Of a stretch of DNA of 64,000 bases, positions 25,699-34,700 are shown one piece after another; within the stretch, counting starts at the first letter, position 1; each line of letters begins with the position of its first letter. The notes beneath the pieces are model-generated. The model was not told the origin of the DNA. It made no database searches and saw nothing but the letters and a program-made list of their open reading frames with translations. The stretch is from CAVQUE01 sp046290435 (GTDB taxonomy: Bacteria > Actinomycetota > Acidimicrobiia > Acidimicrobiales > UBA8592): positions 5,817-69,816 of the forward strand of contig JBKAGO010000052.1 of the NCBI GenBank assembly GCA_046290435.1. Direction: 5' to 3'. The translations under genes and the position numbers were made by a program.

Positions 25699-27243
25699 CT
25701 ACTGGCGGACCCGCCGATCGCGTCGATCGCGCACCAAGCGGTCGCGGCCGGGCCCGCCGATCAGGTCGTCGCGGCCCTTGTTCCCGACGATGACGTCGTT
25801 GCCGGCCTGGCCGTAGAGCCGATCGTTGCCTCTCCCGCCTCGAACGACATCGTCGCCGGGGCCGGCACAGATCAGATCGTTGCCGCCACGGCCGACGATG
25901 CGGTCGTTGCCCGCTCCGGCGACGATGACATCGTTGCCGGGGGTGCCACGCAGGACGTCGGGTCCCTCGGTGCCGACGATGGTGGCGCGACGGCCCCGGC
26001 AGAACACCGGATCGTCGAAGATCCGCAACCGTTCGTAGGACGCACCGAGAATGGGGGTCGCGTCGACGCCGAGGTAGTCCTCGAGCAGCGTCGCGTACAC
26101 GCTGCGGTGGTCGACGTGATGACGGAGATCGCCGCGCTCGTCGAGACGCCGCAGGCTGGGCTGTTGTCCGTAGAGACCCCCGGTGACGGGTCGGCCCAAC
26201 ACGAACGACAGGCCCGCTGCACCGTGGTCGGTCGCTCCGGAGCCGTTGCGTTCGGCGCGGCGGCCGAACTCGCTGTAGACGAAGGTGACCACCCGGTCGG
26301 CGAGGGCGGGGCGCAATCGCCGCGCGAAGGCTGCCAGGCCGGCGTCGAGCACGCCGAGCATGTCGTCGTGGAGGGGACGCTGGTCCGAATGGGTGTCGAA
26401 GCCGGGGTAGGTGACGTGGACGACGCGGGCACCGACGTCGAGGTTGACCAGCCGCACCGCGAGTTCCATGTCGTTGAGGAACTGCGCCTGATTCGCAGGC
26501 AGTTCCGGGCTGAACACGGGGTTGACGTCGACCGAGGCATCGATGGCCTCGGACTGCGCGGCGAGCACCGCATCGGCGGCGGTGGACAGCCCCGAGCTGC
26601 GGAACCGCCGTAGGGTCCGGTGGGCATGCACGATCGGTTTCGTCCTGCCGTCGGGGAACCGGCGGTCGGCGCCGAAGAGGTCGCCGATGACCGGGAGCCC
26701 GACCGCCGAGCCGTTGCGACGCTGCAACACCAACGGAACGCCCTGATTGCCGACCGCCACCCCGGCGATGGAATCAGCGCCGATCTCGTCGAGATATCGG
26801 CCCAGCCACCCATCGGTGAAGGGCGGCCCTGCGGCAGTGCCACCCATCCACTTGGCCATGCACGAGAAGTGGCTGCGATCGCGGGTCGGTTCGCCCACGC
26901 CCAGCACGGTGGCCAGACGCCCGGCGCGATGTTCGCCGTGGAGCCAGGACAGGTTGGGGTGCAGACCCAGACCGTCGCCGACGGGTCGCACACCTCGGGT
27001 GATGGCCAGCGGCCCCCGCAGATCGCGGTAGCGGCCATCCCTCATGGGCACGACGGTGTTGAGCGCGTCATTGCCGCCGTCGAGGGTGACGACGATCAGG
27101 ATGCGTTCGTCGCGGCTCAGGCGGGGCCCTGCAGCAGCAGCGTCACGAAGCGCCGGCAGCCCGCCGGCCACGCCGACACCACCGACCGCCAACAGTCCCT
27201 GCAACAGGCGCCGCCGGCTGACGACCTCGGGGTCTTCGCTCAT
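25699..27243 (-). CDS. DUF1501 protein with Tat signal and C-terminal RTX repeats
   Basis: The 514-residue protein starts with a twin-arginine signal (SRRRLLQGLLAVGG, residues 9-22) and continues with a DUF1501 domain (VTLDGGNDALNTVVP, YPGFDTHSDQ, FSEFGRR-like YSEFGRRAERNGSGATDHGAA), an alkaline-phosphatase-like fold family. The last 90 residues are about eight RTX nonapeptides of the GxGNDxIxG type, which bind calcium outside the cell. Its ATG overlaps the stop of the DUF1800 gene (ATGA). DUF1800-DUF1501 pairs are common in bacteria but their function is unsettled; the RTX tail is an unusual addition. Confidence 0.88.
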   Translation of the reverse strand: MSEDPEVVSRRRLLQGLLAVGGVGVAGGLPALRDAAAAGPRLSRDERILIVVTLDGGNDALNTVVPMRDGRYRDLRGPLAITRGVRPVGDGLGLHPNLSWLHGEHRAGRLATVLGVGEPTRDRSHFSCMAKWMGGTAAGPPFTDGWLGRYLDEIGADSIAGVAVGNQGVPLVLQRRNGSAVGLPVIGDLFGADRRFPDGRTKPIVHAHRTLRRFRSSGLSTAADAVLAAQSEAIDASVDVNPVFSPELPANQAQFLNDMELAVRLVNLDVGARVVHVTYPGFDTHSDQRPLHDDMLGVLDAGLAAFARRLRPALADRVVTFVYSEFGRRAERNGSGATDHGAAGLSFVLGRPVTGGLYGQQPSLRRLDERGDLRHHVDHRSVYATLLEDYLGVDATPILGASYERLRIFDDPVFCRGRRATIVGTEGPDVLRGTPGNDVIVAGAGNDRIVGRGGNDLICAGPGDDVVRGGRGNDRLYGQAGNDVIVGNKGRDDLIGGPGRDRLVRDRRDRRVRQ

Positions 27244-28565
27244 GCCACCTGCACCTCCGGGAGCAAGCCCCCGATGTAGAACGCGTCACGCGGCGCTGCC
27301 CATGGCTGGTCGGCGGTGATGCGATCGAACCACTCGCCCACCGTGGCACGCGTCGCCGCGGTGGCGTCCTCGACACCGAACCGGTCGAGGATGCGTTCGA
27401 CCGCGGCGTCTCGGGAGCCTCGATGCAGGTCGGCGAACACGGCATCGGAACCGTCGTGGTTGCGGATCCACTTCAAGAAGCGGGCCTTTCCCCACACCGC
27501 CGTCGTCGAGACCCAGTAGGCGTTGGTTCCCCAGCCGTTGACGTTCGGCGGGTTGAACAGCTCCTGACCCATGTACCGCGACAGCCACGTGACGTTGCTG
27601 TCGGCAGCCGAGATGTCGAACCGGGCCATCAGGTCGGACGCCCACTCGAGGGGTTGGCGGACCATGCCCCAACGCGTGGCCGGCGCCCAGAAGGTCGGGT
27701 GGGACACGATGGCACGCAACAGCGCGTCGATGCGCATCCCGGAGGCGATGAAGACATCGGCGAGCGCTTCGATGTCGGCGGGGTTCGGGGCGTCGTCGAC
27801 GTAGTAGCGCCAGAGCTTGGTGGCCATGAAACGGGCCGCATCCCGTTGTTTCACACCGTGGACGAGCTCGTCGATGGTGTCGGGGCCGCGCCAGCGGCGC
27901 GGCGCCAGCCCGAAGAGTTGCTTGGGCCCGGCGTCGTGATCGCCACGCCGGAACCGCGGCGTCAGGACCGAATCGGCGCCGAACGGCACGACGACGCCGA
28001 ATCCGGTCCAGGCCCGCGCCATCTCGGTGACATCGCGTTCGGAGAAGTTGCCGACACCGATGGTGTGGAGCTCCATCAACTCGCGAGCGAGGTTCTCCTG
28101 GGGGCGACCGTCGACGTTGGTGACGTTGTCGAAGTAGCGGAGCATCCCGCCGTCGGTCATGATCGCCGAGGTCAGAACGGCGAAGTCGCCGAGGCCGTGG
28201 CGGTGGTAGGCCTCGACCTGGCGCCACAGGGCCCGGAACTCGCGCACCTTGTCGGTGCCGCATGCGAAGTGGCTGTGCCAGAACAGTGCCAGCTTCTCGA
28301 TGAGCGGCGATGGCGTGCCGGGCGGTCCGAGCCAACGCGCCGCAGCGAGGCGGTCCATCCACCAGTCGCTCGTGCCGATCTTTGCGTCGTACCAACGCGC
28401 TCGGTTCACTGCCGCGGGCGGAGACGGAACACCCGGGGTCAGGGCGAACATCTCGTCGAGGACGTCGGGGAGCTCCCGACCGGCGAAGTGTGCGATCTCG
28501 CCCGGCCGCGCGCCGAGACCGAGTCTGCGGAGCAGGTGGTGTGCATCGGATCGCGAAAGCGGCAT
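27240..28565 (-). CDS. DUF1800 domain protein
   Basis: This 441-residue protein matches DUF1800: LSRSDAHHLLRRLGLGARP at the start, KLALFWHSHFACG, RPQENLARELMELHTIGVGNFSERDVTEMARAWTGF and a C-terminal NVNGWGTNAYWVST region. Its partner is the downstream DUF1501 gene, joined by a four-base overlap. The frame is open upstream. The ATG at 28565 fits the domain boundary; an ATG at 28703 would add 46 poorly conserved-looking residues and leave only 46 bases to aroK. A 12-base palindrome, AGAGGTACCTCT, lies at 28613-28624 in the spacer implied by the shorter start. No signal peptide is visible with the short start. Confidence 0.85.
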   Translation of the reverse strand: MPLSRSDAHHLLRRLGLGARPGEIAHFAGRELPDVLDEMFALTPGVPSPPAAVNRARWYDAKIGTSDWWMDRLAAARWLGPPGTPSPLIEKLALFWHSHFACGTDKVREFRALWRQVEAYHRHGLGDFAVLTSAIMTDGGMLRYFDNVTNVDGRPQENLARELMELHTIGVGNFSERDVTEMARAWTGFGVVVPFGADSVLTPRFRRGDHDAGPKQLFGLAPRRWRGPDTIDELVHGVKQRDAARFMATKLWRYYVDDAPNPADIEALADVFIASGMRIDALLRAIVSHPTFWAPATRWGMVRQPLEWASDLMARFDISAADSNVTWLSRYMGQELFNPPNVNGWGTNAYWVSTTAVWGKARFLKWIRNHDGSDAVFADLHRGSRDAAVERILDRFGVEDATAATRATVGEWFDRITADQPWAAPRDAFYIGGLLPEVQVA

Positions 28566-28736
28566 GAGGCTCGTGAGAGGGTCGGCGGGCTCGGAGCTTC
28601 CATCGGCGGCCGAGAGGTACCTCTTGACCGTTGGAGATGACGGTGATTCGTCGGTACCACCGCCGTCGCGGTGGCGGTCCCGGCGCTCACCGACGCCGAC
28701 CATGCTGACAGCGCCGCCGTCGGTTGTCACGGCAGG

Positions 28737-28742
28737 TAGGTT
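28737..28742 (+). promoter_or_regulatory. -10 box of aroK (leaderless)
   Basis: TAGGTT ends seven bases before the GTG at 28750. Confidence 0.5.
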
Positions 28743-28749
28743 GACTGCC

Positions 28750-29337
28750 GTGACTGGTCGAGCGTCGCTGCCGTCGACCGAACCCAACGTCGTGCTGGTG
28801 GGCTTCATGGCCACCGGCAAGTCGAGCGTCGGCCGTGTGCTCGCCGCGCGGCTGGGGCGACCGTTCGTCGACACCGACGCCGAGATCGAAGCCCGTCACG
28901 GGCCGATCCCCGCCATCTTCGACGCGCACGGCGAATCCGGGTTCCGGGCCTGTGAACGCGAGGTCGCCGCCGATGTCGCCGCCCGACGGGGCCTGGTCGT
29001 GTCCACCGGCGGTGGCATGGTCCTCGATCCCGTCAACGTCGCGACGCTCGCCGCAACGGGCCGCATCTTCTGCCTGACGGCCGAACCCGACGAGATCCTG
29101 CGTCGGGTCCTGGCCGATCCTGGCGCCGTCGAGCGGCCGCTGCTGCGCTCGGACGATCCCGCAGCCCGGGTCCGCGACCTGCTGGAGGAGCGGGCCTCGG
29201 CGTACGGCGCCTTCGTGCAGATCCCCACCGACGGGCGCCGCCCCGACGAGATCGCCGACGTCATCGTCGGTCATCTCGCGGCCTCGACCGCGGCCACTGG
29301 CGCACCGGAGCCGACCGAGCGACCGTCGGGGCACTGA
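28750..29337 (+). CDS. aroK: Shikimate kinase
   Basis: The 195-residue cytoplasmic enzyme phosphorylates shikimate at the 3-hydroxyl with ATP in the chorismate pathway. It shows the Walker A loop GFMATGKSS at 18-26, shikimate-binding D43 (FVDTD), R66 (SGFRACE), the GGG turn at 87-89 and the RPLL lid region. The C-terminus has a Thr/Ala/Pro-rich extension of about 15 residues. The GTG was chosen because TAGGTT lies seven bases before it; a TTG at 28741 is the alternative. No other aro gene adjoins it. Confidence 0.93.
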   Translation: MTGRASLPSTEPNVVLVGFMATGKSSVGRVLAARLGRPFVDTDAEIEARHGPIPAIFDAHGESGFRACEREVAADVAARRGLVVSTGGGMVLDPVNVATLAATGRIFCLTAEPDEILRRVLADPGAVERPLLRSDDPAARVRDLLEERASAYGAFVQIPTDGRRPDEIADVIVGHLAASTAATGAPEPTERPSGH

Positions 29338-29357
29338 CCCCGACGCTTCCGGGCCCG

Positions 29358-29376
29358 TGCCGACGAGGCGTCGGCA
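29358..29376. terminator. Bidirectional hairpin between aroK and the aldehyde dehydrogenase gene
   Basis: Perfect eight-base arms TGCCGACG and CGTCGGCA enclose an AGG loop between the convergent stops. No T-tract follows. Confidence 0.5.
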
Positions 29377-29414
29377 GGGGTCCCGGATACAGCGGTCGAG
29401 GCGGGCGGTCCGGT

Positions 29415-30848
29415 TCAGTCCCTGGGCACGCTGCCGAGGATCGACTTGGTCTCGAGGAACTCGGCGATGCCGTGGGCGCCGAACTCGCGGCCGTTGCCGG
29501 ACTGCTTGTAGCCGCCGAAGGGCGCTGCGTTGTCGAGACGGGCGCCGTTGAGGTGCACCATGCCGGTGCGCAGCCGGCGGGCGACCGCACGCGCGGTGTC
29601 GAGGTCGGCCGACGACACGTAGCCCGACAGGCCGTAGGGGGTGTCGTTCGCGATCTCGACGGCCTCGTCGACGGTGTCGTAGCCGAGGATGCAGATGACG
29701 GGGCCGAAGATCTCCTCGCGGGCGATCGTCATGTCGTTGGTGACGTTGGCGAACACCGTGGGCCGCACGTAGTAGCCACGATCGAGACCCTCGGGGCGCC
29801 CGAGACCGCCGGCGACGAGGGTTGCGCCCTCGTCGATGCCCTTCTGGATGAGGGCCTGGATCTTCAGGTACTGGGCCTCGGACACGACCGGGCCGATGAC
29901 GGTGCCCTCGGCGGTGGGGTCGCCCACCACGATGCTGTCGGCGGTGGCGGCCGCGATGGCGATGACCTCGTCCATCTTGTCGTTGGGCACCAGCATGCGA
30001 CTGCCGGCGTTGCAGGACTGCCCGGAGTTCATGCACATCCCGAACAGGTCACGCGGCACCACGGCGGCGAAGTCGACGTCGGGGCACAGCACGTTGGCGG
30101 ACTTGCCGCCGAGCTCCTGGGCCACCCGCTTCACCGTCGGGGCGGCGTTCTTGGCGACCTCGATGCCGGCACGGGTGGAGCCGGTGAACGACATCATGTC
30201 GATGTCGGGATGGCTCGACAGGGCCACACCCACGCCGGGGCCGTCGCCGTTGACCAGGTTGAACACACCGGCAGGAACACCGGCTTCGTGCATGATCTCG
30301 GCGAAGATCAGCGCGTTGAGCGGCGCCACCTCCGACGGCTTGAGCACCATCGTGCAGCCGGTGGCGATGGCGGGCGCGACCTTCGCGGCGATCTGGTTGA
30401 GCGGCCAGTTCCACGGGGTGATGAAGCCGCAGACCCCGATGGGTTCGCGGGCGATGAGGGTCGTGCCCTTGACCTCTTCGAGCTCGAAGGACTCGTACGC
30501 GGCGCGTGTGGCCATCAAGTGGCCGAGACCCGATGGTGCCTGTGCCGCACCGGCGAGACCGGCGGGAGCGCCCATCTCGCTGGTGACCGCGGCGGCGAGA
30601 TCCGGGATGCGTGTCTTGTAGACCTCGATGATGCGGTCGAGCAGGGTCAGCCGCTCCTCGCGGCTGGTGGCCGAGAAGGCCGGGAAGGCGGCCTTGGCAG
30701 CGGCGACGGCGGCGTCGACATCGGCCTGGTCGCCGGCTGCGATGGTGGCGATCACCTCTTCGGTGGCCGGGTTCACGACGTCGATGGTGTCGGTCGAGGT
30801 GGGTTCGACCCAGGCGCCGTCGATGTAGAAGTGCTGGAGATGGTCCAT
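29415..30848 (-). CDS. Aldehyde dehydrogenase family protein
   Basis: This full-length 477-residue NAD(P)-dependent aldehyde dehydrogenase has PWNWPL at 145-150, K170 in LKPSE, the FTGSTRAG cofactor loop, the general base E245 (QELGGKS) and the nucleophile C279 (SGQSCNAG). It oxidises an aldehyde to the acid; the substrate cannot be told from sequence. It is monocistronic, transcribed away from the alpha/beta-hydrolase gene, and ends convergent with aroK. Confidence 0.92.
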   Translation of the reverse strand: MDHLQHFYIDGAWVEPTSTDTIDVVNPATEEVIATIAAGDQADVDAAVAAAKAAFPAFSATSREERLTLLDRIIEVYKTRIPDLAAAVTSEMGAPAGLAGAAQAPSGLGHLMATRAAYESFELEEVKGTTLIAREPIGVCGFITPWNWPLNQIAAKVAPAIATGCTMVLKPSEVAPLNALIFAEIMHEAGVPAGVFNLVNGDGPGVGVALSSHPDIDMMSFTGSTRAGIEVAKNAAPTVKRVAQELGGKSANVLCPDVDFAAVVPRDLFGMCMNSGQSCNAGSRMLVPNDKMDEVIAIAAATADSIVVGDPTAEGTVIGPVVSEAQYLKIQALIQKGIDEGATLVAGGLGRPEGLDRGYYVRPTVFANVTNDMTIAREEIFGPVICILGYDTVDEAVEIANDTPYGLSGYVSSADLDTARAVARRLRTGMVHLNGARLDNAAPFGGYKQSGNGREFGAHGIAEFLETKSILGSVPRD

Positions 30849-30964
30849 GGGTGGTCGCTCTCTTGTCGGTCGTCGTTGACAGCCTCCGATTGTCGCAGAC
30901 GATCCGACCGATCCCCAGCCGCGGACGGGCCCTTGGTCACTGGGCCCATCGGCCGCGGACCACG

Positions 30965-30970
30965 TACGCT
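30965..30970 (+). promoter_or_regulatory. -10 box of the hydrolase-esterase-WS/DGAT operon (leaderless)
   Basis: TACGCT ends six bases before the ATG at 30977. Confidence 0.5.
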
Positions 30971-30976
30971 CGCCCG

Positions 30977-31930
30977 ATGACCGATGGGGGGATCGACGAC
31001 GCGGCCGTCCTCGCCGACGAAGCGGTGCCGGCCGGGAGCCGTGTCCCGATGGGCGAGCGGTTGGACCTCGGCCGGCGGGGAACGACCTTCGTCCGTCATG
31101 CGCCGGGCCCGGCGGACGCGCCGACGGTCATGCTGCTGCACGGATGGCTCGCGACCGGTGCCCTGAACTGGTACCGCTGCTTCGAACCCCTCGGCAAGCA
31201 CTTCGAGGTCCTGTCGATCGATCATCGGGGCCACGGCCGGGGCATCCGTTCGAGCCGTCGGTTCCGGCTGGCCGACTGCGCCGATGACGTCGCCGCCGTT
31301 CTGGAAAAGCGTGGATCCTCGCCGGTCATCGCGGTCGGCTACTCGATGGGCGGCCCCATCGCCCAGCTGCTGTGGAAGCGGCACCGCTCGCTGGTCGACG
31401 GCATGGTATTGATCGCCACCGGCGCCGAGTTCGTGCCGGGTAACCGCCATCGCTACGCGGCGTCGGCGCTGCTGGTGGCCGCCGCGGGAACACGCGTCGG
31501 GACAGCGGCGACGTGGCTGCCGAGCCGAGTGGTCCGCCAGGTCCGGCCGGCACGCCGGCCGACGGAACGGCCCGAGGTCCTGGCCGACTGGGGCCGCCAG
31601 GAGATGAGCAAGCACCAGAGCCGGGTCATGCTCGAGGCCGCCCACGCCATCGCCAACTACAGCGCCAGGCACTGGATCGACCAGATCGACGTCCCGACCT
31701 CGGTCATCGTCACCGAGCGAGACACCGCCGTGTCACCGAACGCCCAGCTGAAGATGGCCATGGCCATCCCTGGCGCGCACATCAACCGCATCCCCGGTGG
31801 TCACGTGAGCTGCATCGAACCCGACTTCGGCCGCAAGGTCACCAACGCCTGCCTCGACGTCGCCCGACGCGTCGAGCTGGGCTACGACCCCCACCCACCC
31901 GGCGATCCCGGCGAGCTGCCGGACCGATGA
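30977..31930 (+). CDS. Alpha/beta hydrolase
   Basis: The 317-residue protein has the alpha/beta-hydrolase fold: oxyanion strand LLHGW at 53-57, DHRGHGRG, nucleophile S123 in GYSMGG, acid Asp in TERDTAV and His in GGHVSCIEP. All three catalytic residues are present. It is the first gene of a three-gene operon with overlapping stops and starts (ATGA into the next gene). With an HSL-type esterase and a wax-ester synthase following, it may act on an ester or acyl lipid; this is inferred from context. The upstream open frame to 30851 is not needed because a promoter box sits just before this ATG. Confidence 0.88.
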   Translation: MTDGGIDDAAVLADEAVPAGSRVPMGERLDLGRRGTTFVRHAPGPADAPTVMLLHGWLATGALNWYRCFEPLGKHFEVLSIDHRGHGRGIRSSRRFRLADCADDVAAVLEKRGSSPVIAVGYSMGGPIAQLLWKRHRSLVDGMVLIATGAEFVPGNRHRYAASALLVAAAGTRVGTAATWLPSRVVRQVRPARRPTERPEVLADWGRQEMSKHQSRVMLEAAHAIANYSARHWIDQIDVPTSVIVTERDTAVSPNAQLKMAMAIPGAHINRIPGGHVSCIEPDFGRKVTNACLDVARRVELGYDPHPPGDPGELPDR

Positions 31931-33216
31931 GCGCCATCGTGCTCGAGGTGCTCGGCATCTCGTCGGTGCTGGGCACCGCACTCGCCATCGTGCGGGTCCG
32001 CCGCCCGGGATTCGCCTCGTTCCCGATCATGATGATCGGCTGGCTCGTCGGGGAGTTCCCGCTGTTCCACATCGCCGCGCAGGCGGTGGCCGCAGCCATC
32101 CTCGTCGCCGCCGGGGGATTCGGCGACACCGCCGGCCACATCGGGCTCGGCCTGTTGGCGGTGTCCTGGGCCGGGCTGTGGCACGTGCGCAGCGTGTCCA
32201 TGCTCGCCGGCCGTTCCGCCGAACAGGCCCTGCGTGCGGGTCTCGGCGCCGACTACCGCGAGCAGCTCGATACAGCACGGGTCGAGCGGTTCCGCCGAGG
32301 CACCGACACCCGTCCGACGCGCCGTCCGCTGCACAACGATCCCGCCGGCATCCGCATCGTGCGCGACGTCGCCTACGGCGAGGACCCCGAACGCAACGTC
32401 TGCGATCTCTACCTCCCCGGACCCGAACGCGGCCTCGCCGGGCCCGACCGCCTGGCACCGGTCGTCCTGCAGATCCACGGCGGCGCCTGGATCACCGGCC
32501 ACAAGGAACAGCAGGGACAACCGCTGCTGCATCGCCTCGCACAGGTCGGGATCATCGGCGTGTCGATCAACTACCGGCTCGGACCGACCCACCGGTTCCC
32601 CGAACCCATCATCGACGTCAAGCGGGCCATCGCCTGGACGAAAGCGCACATCGCCGACCACGGCGGCGACCCCGAGCGCATCGTCCTCACCGGCGGGTCC
32701 GCCGGTGGCCACCTCGCCGCCCTCGCCGCGCTCACTCCGAACCTGGCCGCGTTCCAGCCCGGGTTCACCGACAGCGACACCACCGTCGCCGCGTGCGTGC
32801 CCTTCTACGGCCCGACCGACCTGGCGGACCGCGGCGGGTTGCGGGGTCGGTCCACATCGCTGGAGTCGTTCCTGACGGCCCGGGTGATGCCCAGCCCCCT
32901 CGCCGACGATCCAGCGCTGTGGGACCTGCTGTCGCCCATCAGCCACGTCCGGCCCGACGCCCCGCCGTTCTTCGTCATCCAGGGGGCCAACGACGTGCTC
33001 GTCTGGCGCGAGGAACAGCGCCTGTTCGTCGACGCGCTCCGGGCGGTATCCGGTGCCCCGGTCGTCTATTGGGAGGTGCCCGGCGCGCAGCACGCGTTCG
33101 ACACCTTCAACAGTCGGCGCAGCGCAGCTGCCGTGGACGCGGTCGAACGCTTCGTCGCCTGGGTCGACGCCTCCGCTGCCGAGCGTTCCGTCCACGGAGA
33201 GGAGTCGCAGCGATGA
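31927..33216 (+). CDS. Membrane-anchored HSL-type esterase/lipase
   Basis: The 429-residue protein begins with two or three membrane helices (about 1-22, 31-62, 68-88) and continues with an alpha/beta-hydrolase domain of the hormone-sensitive-lipase group: oxyanion motif HGGAW at 184-188, nucleophile S258 in GGSAGGH, Asp in GANDVLV and His in GAQHAF. The membrane anchor is the unusual part and would hold the catalytic domain at the membrane, near acyl-lipid substrates. ATGA overlaps occur on both sides, so it is co-translated with the hydrolase before it and the acyltransferase after it. Confidence 0.88.
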   Translation: MSAIVLEVLGISSVLGTALAIVRVRRPGFASFPIMMIGWLVGEFPLFHIAAQAVAAAILVAAGGFGDTAGHIGLGLLAVSWAGLWHVRSVSMLAGRSAEQALRAGLGADYREQLDTARVERFRRGTDTRPTRRPLHNDPAGIRIVRDVAYGEDPERNVCDLYLPGPERGLAGPDRLAPVVLQIHGGAWITGHKEQQGQPLLHRLAQVGIIGVSINYRLGPTHRFPEPIIDVKRAIAWTKAHIADHGGDPERIVLTGGSAGGHLAALAALTPNLAAFQPGFTDSDTTVAACVPFYGPTDLADRGGLRGRSTSLESFLTARVMPSPLADDPALWDLLSPISHVRPDAPPFFVIQGANDVLVWREEQRLFVDALRAVSGAPVVYWEVPGAQHAFDTFNSRRSAAAVDAVERFVAWVDASAAERSVHGEESQR

Positions 33217-34610
33217 CCGTCCGCCAGGTCAGCGGTCCCGACGCGGCGTTTCTCTACGGCGAACGCCCGGAATGGCACTTCCACGTATCGTCGTTGATGG
33301 TCCTCGACCCCTCCACGGCGTCGACGCCGTTCTCGCGCGAGCGCTGCATCGAGCACCTCAGCGCCCGCCTGCACCGGGCGCCGCAGTTCCGGTGGAAGCT
33401 GGTCGAGGGTCCCTTCCGGCTGCGCATCGACCGGCCGATCTGGGTCGACGACCCCGATTTCGACATCAGGCGCCACGTGCACAGCGTCGCCGTGCCGGCG
33501 CCCGGCGACGACCGTGCGCTCGGCGAACTGGTCGGACGCCTCGTCAGCTTCAAGCTGGACCGCAGCCGCCCCCTGTGGGAGATGTGGATCATCGAGGGCC
33601 TCGCCGACGGACGTGTCGCGATGCTCGTCAAGGTCCACCACGCGATCATCGACGGCGCATCGGGCAGCGAGCTGGCCACGTTGCTGTTCGATCTGGAGCC
33701 CGACGCCGACCCCGAGACGGCGCCCGGGTGGGAGCCCGAGCCCGCGCCGCACATCGTGGAGCGGCTCGCCGTGGCCACCGCCAATTCGCTGCTGTGGCCG
33801 TACCGGACCCAGCGCTTCGCTCGACAGCTCGCACGTCAGGGCGTGACGATGGCCCGCTCGGCGGTGAGCGCGTCGCCGCCCGCACAGCCGCTACAGGCCC
33901 CACGCACGCCGCTCAACGGTGCCCTCACCTCGGATCGCATCTTCGCCTGCGCCCAGCTGGATCTCGCCGCCGCCAAGGCGGTGAAGGACGCCTTCGGTGT
34001 CAAGCTCAACGACGTCATCCTCGCCGTGAGCAGCGGCGCGTTGCGGCGCTATCTCCAGGATCTCGGCGAATTGCCCGACCGGCCCCTCGTGGCGCAGGTC
34101 CCGGTGTCGATCCGCGACGACGCCACCGAAGGCCACGTGGGCACGAAGGTGGCGGCGATGTTCTGCTCGCTCGCCACCGACGTCGACGACCCCGCGGCCC
34201 GGTTGCGGGCCATCCACGCCAGCTCCACCAGCGGCAAGGCCCAGCGCACGAAGCTGACGAGCCAGACCGAGATCAACCTGACCGACACCACCCCGCCGGC
34301 GGTGATCGCCATCGCGTCACGGGTGTGGAGCCTGGCGCGGCTCGACGGGCGGGTGCCGCCCATCTTCAACCTGATCATCTCCAACGTGCCGGGCCCGCCC
34401 TTCGACCTCTACGTGGCGGGTGCCCGGATCGAGGCGCTCTATCCGATGGGTCCGCTGTTGTACGGCTCGGGCGTGAACTTCACCGTCGTCTCGGCCCGGG
34501 ACCACCTCGACTTCGGTCTGATGGCCTGTCCGGCGATCGTGCCCGATCCGTGGGCCATCGCCGACAGGATCGGGCCTGCGCTCGACGAGCTCACCGCCGC
34601 GGTCGGCTGA
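33213..34610 (+). CDS. Wax ester synthase / diacylglycerol acyltransferase (WS/DGAT)
   Basis: The 465-residue protein is a full-length bacterial WS/DGAT, which transfers an acyl group from acyl-CoA to a fatty alcohol or diacylglycerol to make storage lipid. It shows the N-terminal SGPDAAFLYGE, the active site H142-H143-x3-D147-G148 (HHAIIDG), PLWEMWIIEGL, and the C-terminal NLIISNVPGPPFDLYVAGA motif. Codons and overlaps tie it to the two hydrolases before it. A co-transcribed synthase and esterase suggest turnover of the same lipid pool. Confidence 0.93.
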   Translation: MTVRQVSGPDAAFLYGERPEWHFHVSSLMVLDPSTASTPFSRERCIEHLSARLHRAPQFRWKLVEGPFRLRIDRPIWVDDPDFDIRRHVHSVAVPAPGDDRALGELVGRLVSFKLDRSRPLWEMWIIEGLADGRVAMLVKVHHAIIDGASGSELATLLFDLEPDADPETAPGWEPEPAPHIVERLAVATANSLLWPYRTQRFARQLARQGVTMARSAVSASPPAQPLQAPRTPLNGALTSDRIFACAQLDLAAAKAVKDAFGVKLNDVILAVSSGALRRYLQDLGELPDRPLVAQVPVSIRDDATEGHVGTKVAAMFCSLATDVDDPAARLRAIHASSTSGKAQRTKLTSQTEINLTDTTPPAVIAIASRVWSLARLDGRVPPIFNLIISNVPGPPFDLYVAGARIEALYPMGPLLYGSGVNFTVVSARDHLDFGLMACPAIVPDPWAIADRIGPALDELTAAVG

Positions 34611-34700
34611 ACCGGACGACCGCTTCGGGATCGGCGGGTCCCGGTGGTGCCACGACGAGGGCCGGGCTGGCATCATCATCGGCGACGAAAGAGGCATCCG

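Noticed and set aside
32178..34610. Plus-strand frame of 810 residues covering the esterase end and WS/DGAT
   Set aside because: The first half is an Arg-rich shadow of the esterase; WS/DGAT starts at 33213 with an ATGA overlap.
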